Shown in pieces: positions 1 through 12,700 of a stretch of 64,000 bases of DNA. The position numbers and the translations under genes were made by a program. The notes below the pieces were generated by a model, which worked only from the letters and a program-made list of their open reading frames with translations, did not search any database and was not told the origin of the DNA. Source of the stretch: Phytophthora hibernalis (lineage: Eukaryota; Oomycota; Peronosporomycetes; Peronosporales; Peronosporaceae). The stretch lies in the NCBI GenBank assembly GCA_012656075.1, contig JAAKBF010000238.1, positions 1 to 64,000 of the forward strand, in the 5' to 3' direction. Each line of letters starts with the position of its first letter. Position 1 is the first letter of the stretch.

Positions 1-878
1 GGTGGTGTTGAGTTTTGGGGCGCTCGGTCGCCAGTCGGCAAGGTTGCCCTTGCTGAAGAAAGTGACCGGCGTGCCCTGATTGGCGGATTACATTCCCCGC
101 GCCACAGTGACCACGATAGTTTAGTGACCGAGGCCTCGGTCGGGTATAATAAATTCCCGGCCGAGGGTACGAACCCCTCGTTTGTACCCATTTCAGTTTC
201 GTACCCTCGGTCTTATAGAGCCGGGTACAGGATCACATACTGGGATCGGTTCACACTGGATATTTGTATTTACGTATAGGACTAGCTATAGGATTGACTA
301 CAGAGGCTCTCAGAGCCATAGATCAACAGAAATAAATCAGCAGTCTTCCCCCAGTCACCAAGGGTCAAGTCCGTCTTCGGTAAGTCTAGCTAGCTTATCT
401 TAGGGTCTGGATCGGCTTGTGGGATGCTGGTCAGCGAGCCTAAGGTACATTGAACCGAGGGTTTGTTGCTGGTCAGTCCAAGAGATTAGAGTGGCCGAGT
501 GTTGGGAGCGACGAGAAGCGTCGTTCACCATATATTATAGTGGAACCGAGTGTTCCATACATATTTTACTACCCGCCGAGGTTTTACCTCGGCAAACCCG
601 TATTAGGCTTGACAGCCGGTACCCTTCCTTCTGAGGGACTGCGGGGGTTCGCGCGAAAGCGCTATTGCATACTAGCCCTCGCTCGTGGCTAGTGGTGCAG
701 GTTATTGGGTTGGCCTAATACAACCTAGGTGTACAGAGGGTTCACATCCAACCCGGCGTAAGGGATCGTTCCTGGTCTTCAGGTTTGATCCAACGCTCGT
801 TGACCTGACAAGGGAAGCGAGTGTTGTTGGGACTCATACCATTTGGTAGTGAGAATTTCTGCGTGATCCTACACGACA
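1..878 (+). repeat. 5' LTR of element A1
   Basis: Matches 13314-14123 as a direct repeat from base 2 onward; base 1 is G where the 3' LTR has T, the usual TG start. It ends in ACGACA two bases before the primer binding site. Inside are a palindrome CCGAGGCCTCGG (129-140), a TATA-like TATAATAAAT (145-154) and an AATAAA signal (331-336), consistent with promoter and polyadenylation functions. Short ORFs within it are not considered genes. Confidence 0.92.
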
Positions 879-880
879 AC

Positions 881-895
881 TGGTGCCGCGACCCG
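881..895 (+). other. primer binding site of A1
   Basis: TGGTGCCGCGACCCG begins with the TGG complementary to a tRNA 3'-CCA end and lies two bases after the 5' LTR. The same string is at 44697 in element A2. The primer tRNA is not identified. Confidence 0.75.
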
Positions 896-984
896 ATTGG
901 GAGACTTTCTGTGTGTCTTGGTTGTATATAGGTTCTTACCCTAACGAGCATTCGAGAGAAGACAAGAGAAGAAGAAGAGAGAAG

Positions 985-3306
985 ATGGCGAGAGGAGCGA
1001 AGTCAGCGGTACCAGAAACGCCGATGCGGGAGAGCGCACCGAGGGTTCGGTGACCGGTCCAACACTCGCGACCCAAGTACTTTGGAGTCGATCAACGAGT
1101 TCGGACAGCTTCGACGTGCGGATGGACTACTCTGAAGCCAAAGAAGATGATGAAGACGAATACCTGGAAGAAGCGACAGCGATGTCCGAGGTTTCGGAAG
1201 CCGCTACCGTCTCAGCAGGACGTAGCGAGGGGTGAGGTCGCTCGCGCGAAACCTCACCGAGGAGTTGGACGAAGTGGCTGGTCCTGAACCAGCTCACGAA
1301 GACAACGAAGATGGACTCGGCGATCTCCGATCGCTGACGATGACCGAGGACGCGAGTTCTCGGTCGACCGGCAGTCGGCCTCCAGTTAATGGGGACACTC
1401 CGACTGCCAACAAGGTTTTGGGAAGATGCATGGAGGTGATGATGACGAAGAGCAAGTGGATGCGGGCCTTTGCGCCAAAGTCAATTCGACAAGCCGTGTG
1501 GATGGAACTCGGGGCAGAATTGGTTGTCCCAGTGGAATCGTGGAGCATCCAACAGGTGGCCGAGGACACGGTACAACTGTTCCGTGCTATGGGCAAGCGC
1601 TCCCCACCGCCGACCTTCAAGGTTGGTCGATCGAAGATGCCGCGCTCGCTGCGCAAGTGGAAACAAGCTTCGGACGGTTTTCGGTGTGCCTGAGCCGGGC
1701 TCCGTCGGACGAGCCTCACGCACGACCGAGGGATGGATCCATCGAATCCCGCTACCGACAACTCCTGGGCGACAGCCAGAGAAGCGGTCGGGACGGGTGT
1801 TCTCAGCGAAGGGACCGCTTCGGCGTACTTTCAAGATTCGCACATGGTAACGCCTCGGTCAGCGGACCGTACCGAGCGATTGGCAAAAGGCTCCGAGGTA
1901 CGCGGACCGCTCCGACGGCGGGCCGAAGTATAGGTCGGACGACGGACCGACGCTTCGATACGCACGACGACTCGGACGATGATTCGTTCGACGTTGAAGA
2001 CCAAGGGGTGACGTGACTGGAGAATGGGCACGCCAAATCCGTGAGCTCAGCTCGATGGAGAACGAGAGTTCCACACCGAGGCTTGAAATCGCCACGCACT
2101 CCCGTTGGGTAACATCAAACCCTATCTCGGCCTCCGAGACGAGAGCGGAGCCTTCATCTACGAGATGAAGGGAACGCACACGCCACCGAATGAATGGTGT
2201 ATGGCGTTCGAGCTGAGCCTCCAAGATGGCGCCCTGCATTGGTACCGACAACTCCCGCGGAAGACGAGACGAACGTGGAAATTGTTGAGTGATGCGTTCA
2301 TCAAGTACTACTGTTCCCGATTTAATCAATCGGCGAAAGCACGGTACTACTCGGCGAGGCGTGAAGAGAAGGAGCATGTTTGCGACTATCTGAACCGGCT
2401 AAATGGCTACGCCAGGAACGCCGGGGTACAATTTGAGCACGGCGGTCGTGAGGCCAAGGATCATGTTGAACACTTTCTCGATACGTGCGAAGACCGAGCC
2501 TTGGAAGAGCGTCTGTGTCACGTGCGGGTCAAGAATATTCACGACCTGGAAGACATGATAAACGATATCCTCCGACGCCGCGAGCGGAAAAAGGGACGCG
2601 AGTCCTCGGTGCGACGCCCCAAGGGCCAGGATGATAGTCGTCGCCGTGACGATGGACGCTCCGAGGATTCGCGGAACCCTACCGGCGTGACCGAGATGAT
2701 GGTCGTCGTCGGGAAGATCGGTATCGGGATGACAACCGACGTCGAGATGATCGTCCATACCGACCGAGGGTTACTCTAGCTGAAGCACTGACAGACATGG
2801 TCGCTGCGTTGAAGGTGGATGGCTCGGTCGACCCGCGAGGGAACCTGCAGAGACATCGAGTGGGGTTATGATGATACCGAGGGTTACGACCCGGAGTACT
2901 ACCCTAGCAATGGCGACCGAGGCTCGGATAGGTACTCGGACGACGAATATGCGTCGGATGAAGACCACGGTCATGTGGCTGCCGCGAATGATTCGGAGCG
3001 TCGTCACGCCGCCGAGGGAACGTTTGCTCGAGCTGACAACCGCCGGCCGAGGGTTGGGAATAACCAATACCCGCACGACCGAGACAACCGAGGCCTCGGC
3101 GGACGTGATGGTCGCCGGCAATATGCGCCTGTGGTGGACTCACACACTCTGCACACTATTGTTTCAAGAGGTGCAAGATGTGCAAGCAAGTCCACTGACG
3201 ATGCGAAGCATTCAACGAGCTAGCGTCTCTTCTGAAGGCGAAGGTGGAGAAGAAAGACCTCTCGCCAGAACTTCAAGAATTGGTCTATGGGAGTCATTTA
3301 AACTAG
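985..3306 (+). pseudogene. gag of element A1, frame-broken
   Basis: The start ATG at 985 matches the ATG of the A2 gag at 44803 (MAKRAKSAVP in A2, MARGAKSAVP here). The frame is lost soon after and coding continues in other frames: an acidic stretch (1050-1235), a segment with KWMRAFAPKSIRQAVWMELG (about 1450-1510), then a capsid-like core (2105-2779) containing NIKPYLGLRD, LHWYRQLPRKTRRTWKLLSD and an Arg-rich tail. A Cys/His-rich stretch near 3140-3215 resembles a poor zinc knuckle; in A2 it is better preserved. The ORF ends at TAG 3304-3306. The protein would package element RNA. There are several frameshifts, so this copy is broken. Confidence 0.8.
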
Positions 3307-3386
3307 GCAGCCCTCCAACTGAAACTGGGTTGGTCCCAATCGGCTGCCACAGTTAGCCGAACCTGCGCTGGACGCCGACTATTTGT

Positions 3387-4229
3387 TTGCGTTCACGGGT
3401 TCGTGCAAACGGCCTGATGACTTATGTGAAATCGACGGAAAATGGAGAAGAGAGAGGCGCAAGCCTCGGTGAGAGTGAAGTGAATGTGAAATGTGAAGAA
3501 GAAGCTACTGGTACGGTTACCGAGGCTTCAATCGCGAGTATGGCTGTGACCGAGCGTGAGCCCCGAAGTCTCGGCCAGGCAATCAAGTTGTTGTCTGGTG
3601 AGAGGATGGGGTGGTGGTCGTCCCAACGCTACGACAAGAGGAAGCGATTGCGTGCCATGGTAAACGGGGCAGTGGATGACGCGCGAACGAGGATTCTGCT
3701 CGACACTGGAGCGAATGTGAGCGTGATCTCGGCTTCCTATGCGAAGAAACTACGCGTGCGGGAGGTTTCAGACCACGGTCGCAGTCTGGAGGTTAGAGGA
3801 ATCAATCCAGGAGTGATGGAGACGCGCCGCCGAGCACTCGTTAAGATCACCCTCGGGTGGGAGCGAGTGTATGAATTCGAGTTGTGGATTATGGATCATA
3901 GCGCCGGAGTCGATGTAGTCCTCGGAACGGACTTCATGATACCAGCTGGAGTGCGGTTAGACTTGTTCCATGGTACGGCCCGGTTACCGGATGAAGTTAT
4001 GGTCCCCCTGGTGAAGTCCCAGAACGCGGATGATGCTCCGGTATACGGTCTACAAGTGGCCGGTGGCCCGACCGAGGATTTGTCAGTCGCCGGACGAGAG
4101 TGGCACGAGTTCAAGTTACCTCGACGACGTCCACCTCTGAACACCCACGAGGTGTGGATTCGCCGGATTGGGAATCTCGTGCCGACAGTGACGAGGTTTC
4201 AGCGGGACAACCAGCGATTATCCGGCTGA
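3387..4229 (+). pseudogene. aspartic protease region of A1 pol
   Basis: An open 280-aa stretch contains a retropepsin-like core: ILLDTGANVSVISASYAKKL with catalytic DTGA at 3702-3713, followed about 70 residues later by VVLGTDFMIPAGVRLD, the typical second half. It would release Gag and Pol proteins from the polyprotein. The domain itself looks intact. It sits in a different frame from the neighbouring RT segment, so the polyprotein as a whole is interrupted. Confidence 0.85.
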
Positions 4230-4516
4230 CTAATGTGTCACCGAGAGTTGCTCACTGTAAAACCACGAGTCGGTGGTATTATGGGTACCACGTGGCGATC
4301 TCCGCAAGGGCGTGGCTACACCCGGCTACGATCGGCGAAGTACGACGAATGGCAAGTGCTGGCGTACGCTGAGTGTCGGGATGACACATTACTGAAGCGT
4401 GAAAGCAACTGTACGAGCAGTGGTTAGCCAGTCAACCACCAGCAGTCGAGCGGCGGAAATATCCGACGCCTCGGAAGATTCTTTCCCGACCGATAGCGCA
4501 CCAAGATGGGCATCGG

Positions 4517-6110
4517 GTGGATCGTCTACAGAGCGTTGAAGAGTGCCACGCACAGCCGAGTGGGTGCGACCATCCGACAGTAACCGTTACTCTGGTAACC
4601 TCGGACAGGATGGCTATGGACATGGAAACCGAGGAATGTGAGGATTCAACCACGTCCGAATCCTCGGACAGGGGTGACGGCGAGGTAATTACCGGCGAGG
4701 CACCGGAATCCGTGGTCACCGAAGATTCGGAGACACGTCTGGAGTCGGTGTTTGTAGCGCTTATGACTGGCGTTTCCGCTGGCGCCGCTGTCGACATTGA
4801 CGATGCTCTCGGCGGTGTGGCCGAGCATGTGGCAAACGAAATCGAGTTGACCGATTACGCACATGAGTTGGCATTCCTGCCTGACCTGACCGAAGCCTCG
4901 GAGACGGTTTTGGATTATACAGGACCCAACGTAGCGAACCCGAAGGCCACGTCCGAGCAACAACGAGCATTGATCAACGTGTTACAGAAGCATGAACAGA
5001 TCATGATTTCGAGCGGAAACGCTCTGCCACCGCCAGCCTATGGCGTGGTATGCGATATCGATGTACAGGGGCACCCTCCGATTAAACAGAGGGCTCGGCG
5101 TACACCGCTGAAGCACCTGAAGAAGCTATACGAGTTACTGAAAGGCTTGTTGAAAGCTCGGTTGGTGGCGTTCTCGGACAGCCCTTGGGCATCCCCGATT
5201 GTGATCGTGCTGAAGAAGAACGGCGTTGATATTCGCCTGTGCATTGATTACAAGATGGTGAATGCAATCACCGCGATCATGGAGTATGCCATGCCGCTGG
5301 TCGACGATTTGTTAACGGACCTAGAAGCCTACCTGTGGTTCTGCTCTTTAGATGCAGCTAGCGGATTTTGGGCAATAATGATGACGATGAGAGCTCGGAA
5401 AATCTCGGCCTTCGTTTGTGCACTCGGCCACTTTGAGTGGCTGCGTATGCCGTTTGGCCTGAAGAACGCACCGATGATATACCAACGAATGATCGACAAC
5501 GCTCTATGGGGGTTCGTTCAGCCCAAGGGTGGTTGGAACCAGTTCTCTGAGTTGATGCGGTCCGCTGAGGCAGCCGCTGAAGCTGTGAGAACAGGGGTGA
5601 CCGACGGTTCTGCACAACTGTCCGAGGTTTCGACAGCTTTTCCGACCAAGTTCGAGGCTGACCGCGAGTCCTCGGTGACGCTCGACGCGGTGACCCAACT
5701 GGTGAACAGCCCTGTAGCGGATATGTTCTCCACAGGGAAGCAGATGAATCCTCGTTGGTGCCAGTGTTCGATCGGCGGTCGTTCGTGGACGATATTTGTT
5801 TCGGCTCCGAGACGTTTGACTCTTGTCTCGCCACCCTAGACCGCCTGCTTCAACGGTTTGGTGAGTGTCGAATAAGTGTGAGTTTCACGAAGAGCATTTT
5901 TGTACAAGGCCGAGTGGATTTTCTGTCGCATGAAGTGTCGGTCGACGGCATTCGGCCGATCCAAAGAAGTTGAAGATAGTGACGGAGCTGCCGTTCCCGT
6001 CATCGAAGAAAGGAATGCAGTCATTCCTCGGTGCGTTGAACTATTACAGCAGATTCATACAAGACTTTGCAGTCTACGGGGCCGCCCTGTACCAACTCAA
6101 GGATGAGGAT
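4517..6110 (+). pseudogene. reverse transcriptase region of A1 pol
   Basis: An acidic linker (4517-5000) leads into the fingers/palm: SPWASPIVIVLKKNG, RLCIDYKMVNAIT, FCSLDAASGFWAIMM and WLRMPFGLKNAPMIYQRMI (about 5180-5500). The catalytic FVDD box (5782-5793) is in another frame, followed by ISVSFTKSIFVQGRVDFLSHE and FLGALNYYSRFIQDFAVYGAALY. Between the LKNAP motif and FVDD lies an insertion of roughly 75 residues. Two frame changes (about 5750 and 5965) break the ORF. The enzyme would copy element RNA into DNA. The catalytic Asp in FCSLDAASG and both Asp of FVDD are present. Confidence 0.88.
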
Positions 6111-7376
6111 TTTACACCGGCAGGAACTCATCCGCGGCTCACCGAAGCTTCGCTGTGCTACAAAAGAAGGTTGCAGACGCGCCGATACTACGACACTTTG
6201 ACCGAGCCAAAGAGGTGCACGTGACGCTATTTGCTTATGAGTGGGCTCTGCGTTCCACTCTGATGCAGAATCATCAAGTTGCACCCCGTGCGGTTCTGCG
6301 GCCGCGTACTGAAAGACGCCGAGATGAATTACCACCCCGCCGAGAAGGAGGTGTTATCTTTGCTGTTACTGTTGAAAGTGTGCTACACCCAGCTGGCCGG
6401 ACGGACTATCCACGTCTACACTCGGTTCTCGACACTGGAGTGGGTACATAAGTCGAAGACATTGTTCGGTCGTACGACCCACTTCGCAGTTATGTTGTCC
6501 CCGTGGCACCTGAAGGTCAACCGAGTTAGGGAACGCGATTGTGTTTTCGCTCAGCTACTACAAGCTGGGCTTACTAGCATTGTTGAACTGGAAGACTCGA
6601 TAGCACCGGTGACCCCACCTTCACGGGGATCACCGACTGCTCGAATGGACCCACATTTGCTTTACGCACGCTTACCGTGGAATTACAATGGCGTGGTGCT
6701 GCCTTTTGATGGCTCAGCCAAGACGGAGAAGAATGGCGGGTATGGTAGTTGCTCCTGGATATTATGGAAATTACCAGAATGGACGGTAGTGACAGCTGCG
6801 AGTGCTTACCTCGAGACCACCACCGTAAACCTCGCTGAGTACGCAGGTATGAACAATGGTGTCTTGGCCGCACTGGAGCGCGGCACCGATGATTTAATTG
6901 TGGTGGGAGACTCGAGACTCGCGATCCAGCAGTCCCTAGGGGTGATGGCCTGTCGGAAGGAAACTCTGATGGCCCAACTCAACCACCACCGAGAACTCAC
7001 AGCCCAGCTTCGGTCGGTGAAATATCTCCACGTGATCCGAGAGTTCAATGCAGATGCAGACTCGGTAGCTACAGAAGCTCTCAACAGCAAACAGTCCAGC
7101 GTGGTTTCAGCCGAAACCAGGAAAACAGAGTTAAAAATCGAGCTCAACCGAATCGATGAAGTCATGTACGAGCCTTCGCAGGAGGTCGCCACGCCAACAC
7201 TCGGTGAAGCGGCCACCGACGGGAGAGGGTCGGTCAACCTAGCCCAGACTCGTGTGGCCCGCCAAGCACCCTGTAACAAATCTTTTCGATTTTGTGAGGG
7301 AAGTGCCGGATTACATAACCGTCACGACCCGCCGACAAGCGAGAGCACAGAAGAAGCGTGTCCGGTTTGCGAATGA
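6111..7376 (+). pseudogene. RNase H plus additional archaeal-like RNase H of A1 pol
   Basis: The first part (about 6150-6480) is the RT-connected RNase H-like domain: FDRAKEVHVTLFAYEWAL, then HPVRFCGRVLKDAEMNYHPA and EKEVLSLLLLLKVCYTQL. After a linker (LSPWHLKVNRVRERDC), a second RNase H fold follows at about 6690-7080: LPFDGSAKTEKNGGYGSCSW with the first Asp, NLAEYAGMNNGVLAAL with Glu, LIVVGDSRLAIQQSLGV with Asp, and EFNADADSVATEA with the last Asp. Such dual RNase H layouts are described for plant Tat elements and for oomycete LTR elements. All four acidic positions of the second domain are present. The change from the RT frame to the 6279-7376 frame is a break. Confidence 0.82.
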
Positions 7377-8513
7377 GCCCTCGGTGATGGGCCAGGATGA
7401 CACAACACGACGAGACGAAGCAGATGAGGTAGCCTCAGAGACTCAGAACGGAGCGGAAACCGAGCTACCAATGACCGAGGCAAGAGTCAGAGCACCAAAT
7501 GCAAACGACGTCGACCCGGTAACCATTCAAGAAGAGCGAAAGCGGAGGATCTCCGCTGCCCAGGACGAGGAGCTGAGGTGGGCAAACCTCAAGGCCGTTC
7601 TCCGAGGCAAGGAAGCTAGCCTGAGTTACAGTGCAGCGAGAGATGCATGGAAAATGGCCGACAAGTTTGCGCTAAGCGAGGACGGTGTGCTGTATATTAT
7701 CGGATCAAACCGTCGGTGGACTAACGGAAACCAAGAGGAGACCAAGATGCGACTGGTGGTACCCACAACGATGATTGAGGAAGTACTACAGAGCTGCCAC
7801 GACTCGTTAGAAGGTGGCCACCAAGGTATCGGTCGAACATACCACCGAGCGAAAATCGATTATTTTTGGATAATACTGTACGCAGACGTTGAGCGGCATG
7901 TGCGGTCTTGCCCAGACTGCAGCTCGAGCAAAAGTCGACCGCAATTCAGAGGGTACTCTCCTGGGAATGTGCCAGTCGAGAGACCATTCCAGCTGGTGTC
8001 GATGGATTTCGTCATACCATTGCCGAAATCTCGGCGAGGGAATACCGCGCTGTTACTGTTTCAATGCTCGTTCACAGGATTCGTCGTGGGAAGGCCATGT
8101 CAGATACCACCGCATTAAACGTCGCTCAAGCGTTCGAAGAGTGTGTCTACCGGAGGTTTGGGGCTTCAACGATGATTCGTCATGACCGAGACCCTCGGTT
8201 CATGAGTGATGTTTTCCAAGCATTCGCTAAAATGATGCAATCTCGGTCGAGGGCCACGTTGAGTTATCGTCCGCAAGCAAACGGGCAGCAAGAACGATCA
8301 GTCAAGACCGTGATGCAGTCAGTGCGAGTGTATGCAGAAGACCCGTTGCAACAAGACTGGGACGAGATCGCCGAACGACTTGTCTTCGCTATCAACAACT
8401 CTCAGGACGGCACTCGGAAGGATACTCCGTTCAACCTCGTTCATGGGTGGGATTCTCGGTCTACGCTGCGAGCAATGTCGTCCGAGGATCCCGAGGGCAA
8501 ACCGATGCACTAG
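7252..8513 (+). pseudogene. integrase catalytic region of A1 pol
   Basis: The N-terminal HHCC zinc-binding part reads H (7798) ... H (7819) ... CPDC (7909-7920) with GGHQGIGRTYHRAKIDYFW between. The DDE core follows: the first Asp in VSMDFVIPLPKS (about 8000), the second in RHDRDPRFMSDVFQAF (about 8180) and Glu in QANGQQERSVKTVMQSVRVY (about 8285). One frameshift near 8090 separates the two halves, so the enzyme is interrupted though every catalytic residue is present. It would insert element cDNA into the genome. Confidence 0.88.
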
Positions 8514-8846
8514 CATGGCGCCGAGAAGTGAACCGGCAACAAGAAATCGCATGGAAAATGGTGATGGAGTACCAGAAGGTCGAGAAGGCTCGGAGAGCCC
8601 GCGAACACAACGAGTCGCTTAACCGACGTGAAGCAGCAGCAGTACCGATGATTCCAGCGAGTGACACCGAGAACATAGTAGCACCGAATCGCGACGGGTC
8701 AGAGGTACCATTGGAGGTCGAAAGGCAGGGACAACGACGGAAACCGACGGGAACGAAGCCTCGGACACCGGGCAGGAAGAGACTGGGGCGTCTCCCGAAG
8801 TTACTGTAGAAGCACCGATGTATCTATTCAAGCCTGGGAGCAGGGT

Positions 8847-9353
8847 GTGGCTCTACATGGAGCGCGTGAAACCAGGATTGACCAAGAACCTAGCACATCG
8901 GTGGCACGGACCATTCCAGATCAAGAAAAAGTCGAAGAGTTGGCATATGAACTAGAGCTGCCGGATCAGAGTGGTTATCGGTTCTACCCAGTGGTGCATG
9001 TCTCGCGGCTCAAGGCGGTGAACGAATATGGCGACCGACCGAGGAGTCGACTGACAGCTGAGGTGACCGAGGATACGAGGATTTTTGACGAGGAGCTCTT
9101 ACCGGAAGATAGCTGGGAGCCTGATAGAGTGGCAGGCGAATATGAAGTAGAGGCTATTCTGGATGACCGAGCACCGCTAACAACGAGCACCAATCGCGTG
9201 GTCAGAGAGTTCAAGGTGAAGTGGATCGGCCACGTCGAGCCTACCTGGGAACCAGAATCGAACTTGTCGTGCGGCGGGTTGCTCTACGACTATCTGCGGG
9301 CTCGACGCATCGAGCGACGACTCCAAATGGTTCAGGTGGCTGACGAGGACTAG
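8847..9353 (+). pseudogene. integrase C-terminus with chromodomain, end of A1 pol
   Basis: This 168-aa segment contains LPDQSGYRFYPVVHVSRLK, typical of the integrase C-terminus, then a chromodomain-like stretch YEVEAILDDRAP ... FKVKWIGHVEPTWEPESNL, with the aromatic and acidic positions expected of a chromo fold. It ends at TAG 9351-9353, the pol terminus. Chromodomains on Ty3/Gypsy integrases are known to direct insertion toward modified histones. A2 carries the same segment at 51675-51968. Confidence 0.82.
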
Positions 9354-9702
9354 CTCGAATCGCTACCGAGGATTGAACTGCCTACGGGGTTTTGGTACAG
9401 CCCGTGGAAGCAGACGAAAATAATACTGTACCAGAATGGAAGTCACTGACCACTGAGCGACCAAGTCTCCTCGGAGGCTCGGTTTGTGACAGCGAAGTGA
9501 CGAGATGAACTGTCTGCGGGCATTATGCGGCCCGTAGCGTCAGATGAAGATGACTACCGCATTAAACGGCATATGTGTATATGATGTGAACGAACTCGAA
9601 ATGGATTTGGATTAAGTGGAACGGTAACGAACCACGGTGCTCGGACAACGTGAGATTAGCAAGAGGGATGAACGACGAAGCACAACAGCGCAAGACCGAG
9701 GT
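9354..9702. other. untranslated gap between pol and the reverse-strand gene in A1
   Basis: About 350 bp lie between two converging 3' ends: the pol stop at 9353 (+) and the reverse-strand stop at 9703 (-). No ORF of note. The same gap in A2 holds a 95-bp tandem duplication. Confidence 0.6.
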
Positions 9703-12700
9703 TTAGATGTCGGTGGAGGAAGCTAAATCAGCCAACACGTCCAGGTTCGACGTCTGGCCAGGCACCGACCCGCCGGAGGATGTTGGAGTAGCAGCAGGGG
9801 CAGCGGGGTCCTCGGCTTGGCCTTCATCCTTACCTTCATCATCCGTTGGTCCTGGGGGAACAGCAACCGAAGCCTGAGGAACCCACGGAGCCACGATTGA
9901 ACTTGGAGCCAAGGACGAGTCCACCATAATGCCCGAAATCACCTCCGCCTTGGTCATGCCACGAGGCACGAATAGCGGCACCGGAGGATTGTACGGCGCG
10001 AAAGTAGTGTTGAAGGGGTGACTGTAGGGCGCGTCCACCCAACAGTTCCGCCATATCTGACGAGCATCCAGGGCCGCGAGCTCGCCGATCCAATCCTCGG
10101 ATGTCGGGGCCCACTCAATCACCTCGAACGAGTATTGAAGGTAACTGGGTTCCAACAAGAACTCGGTCGGAGATTCACGAGGTTTGCCAGTACGCTCGAC
10201 GCACCACTCCCAACAGCGATACACCATCTGCTGACGAAACCGATCCGCTCGGAGGTTCCGAGCCTTGTTGTACTCTGCCCATGCCGCTCGTAATGAGGTG
10301 ACCGAGCGGTCATCACCGAGCCTCTGAGCCATGCTCCGGAGGAAAGCTTCAACAGCCGAGACTTGGACCCAGTGACGCCGTTCCCATAAGGCCAGACCGA
10401 GGTCTGCTTTCTCGGTTCGGTCGGTGGACACGCCCTGGAATTGACGCCACATCTTGACGAACCGAGCTAATCCTGTGGCACGCGTCGAAATTTTGAGCCC
10501 GGAGGGTGCTGATCAATGGCGAAACAGCACGAGTTCTCTGGCAACTTCGAGCGCACTTGCTGCCACGGGTGATTAGGATTAACCCAATCTGCCATGGCTT
10601 GGATGCCAGCCACCGAGCACGGGAACTCAACACTGCGAGCAATGGGTGGAGTCAGGCTGCTGTTGTGGATTTGACACCAAGCCTCTTAGCAGTGAATCCA
10701 GGTAGTAGGTACGGACCAGCCATCAGGGCGAGGCGCTGTGACGGTGTCCCGGGCGCAGCAGGCACTGCCGGCGTGAACGTACTTGGGTCGGTTCCAGGAA
10801 CCGTGGAAAGCGTAGCCGTCACTTGGGTATGCGACCGTCGGAGACCCGACCGAGACCTCGGTGTATGCCCTTGGGGGTAGCCGCTGGGGAGTTGAACCAT
10901 CGGTGGGCCCTGCAATCGAGCCAGCAGGAGTTGATGGCACTACGATAGCAGGAACCGGAGAAGGCACCGCCTTCGAGGTCACGGGCGTCGTGACCGAGGA
11001 GGTGGTCGGTCCTCCACCCGACGACGGTGGAGACGCGGAGACCGGCTGCGGTACAGGAACAGCCGGCACGCTCGGTGGAGTCGGAGTAAGCGGAGTCGAG
11101 ACCGACGGAGTCGGCGGAGTCACGACCGAGGCCGTCTGCGACGACACTGGTGACGCCGAAGTTTTGGGCGGAGCTGGAACAATAGGCGACCCCGAGGTCT
11201 GAGAGGACTCGGACGATGACGGGGAGCCGATGATGAAGTCATCGGATGCCTCCAGAGTATCCAGTTCCCTCTGGGATCGCAAAGTAGCTAATACCGACGC
11301 GCCGCGGGTGGGCCGACCATCACGACGAGTCGGCGATGTGACAGCTGAGGAAAACGACCCATAAGCGAGGATCGCGTTCGTCCGAGGATCGGTATCTACC
11401 TCATCGCCCGACAAGTCAATGACTTCGGCCGGGGTCGAAGGCACCGAGGGTCCGGAGGCCGGTGGATATCCAGGCGGAGGACTCGGTGGAGACCCAGGCG
11501 GAGGACTCGGTGGAGACCCTGCAGGGGGCGATGGTGTAAGCGACTCCGGCGATGAACTGACCGAGGAGCTCGGTGGCAATCCCGCAGGAAGCCCGGACGC
11601 CTGGAGAGGTGATGGAGTACTGACCGAAGGCTTGGGTGCGTGTCCTCGAGCTGAGGCACCCAAACTCTTAGAGGGACGACCCAACCGCTTGCTAGCCGGA
11701 AGGGTCGACTTTGGCGGCCCCGATGGAACGTGTGGAGGATGCGTCGGCGTCGCCTGCGGCGGCAGAGCTTGGGATGCTTGCGCCGATTCCTTCGACGCTG
11801 GGATACCGTCGGAATGAGCGGCAGGTCGTCCAAATCCTCGGAGGCATCACCCGCAGCCGACGCTGCCTGCACGGAGGTTTCGGTACCGGGTCCGTGGCCT
11901 TAGGCTCTTGGTCACTGTCCTCCGAGCTCTCCGACGACGCACTCCGACGGCGCTTCGAAGTGATGCTCGGAGGAGAGAGTCCGAGCAATTCCCAGTCCAT
12001 GTCGTCCGCCGTAATACCTGAACTTGGGAAAGAAGAGCTTAGAAAGACCGTTGGGGCAAGAGGAGAAGAGCACAGCTTATCAGCAGAAGCAAGCACCAAC
12101 GTGTCAACATCGAGTTCGTGGAGAGCGGCGTGGCGACGAAGAATAGAGTTTGCTCGCTTCGAGCTCGCGACCTGAGCTTCGAGGGCTTGGACTTGTGGAG
12201 AAACGGCACCGACCGAGGTTTGGTCGGAAGCCTCGAGAGCAGTCCGATGCTTGACCACAGACCACCAAGCCAGCCTTGAAACGCTCACAGTCCTGGTGGC
12301 GGAGACGTTGCGTCGACGTCACCGAAGCCTCGGCCGTGGTCGCGCGAGCAGCCCAGGTCCCACGATGCGGTCGTGGTCGGCGATGGCAGCGTTGGCCTGA
12401 CGCAGGTGCGCGGCCGCCTGTTCATGCTCGTCCTTGAGAGCGATGTAAGACTGACGAAGGCTATCCAGAGAGTCACGAGTACGACTCTCGTCGCTGGCAG
12501 CTTGGGTGCTGAAGCGCTCGAACTGCTCGCGTTCTCGCGTTTCTGTCTGGAGACGGTCCTCGGTGTCAGCGAGCCGAGCCTTGAGTTCCCCACCTCGTTA
12601 CGAACGTCGACGACCAGCTCAGCCTCACCTGGCGGAAGTTGGGCGGGAGCCACAGCGGCATTCAGAACCTCACAGAGGTCTATGGCTTGCTCCATCCAGC

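Noticed and set aside
182..692. Short ORFs inside the LTRs
   Set aside because: They overlap promoter and polyadenylation signals, vary between LTR copies and show no protein-like conservation.
11419..11817. Plus-strand ORF rich in Gly/Asp opposite the antisense gene of A1
   Set aside because: It is the mirror of the Pro/Ser-rich repeats of the minus-strand gene and is not kept as a frame in A2.
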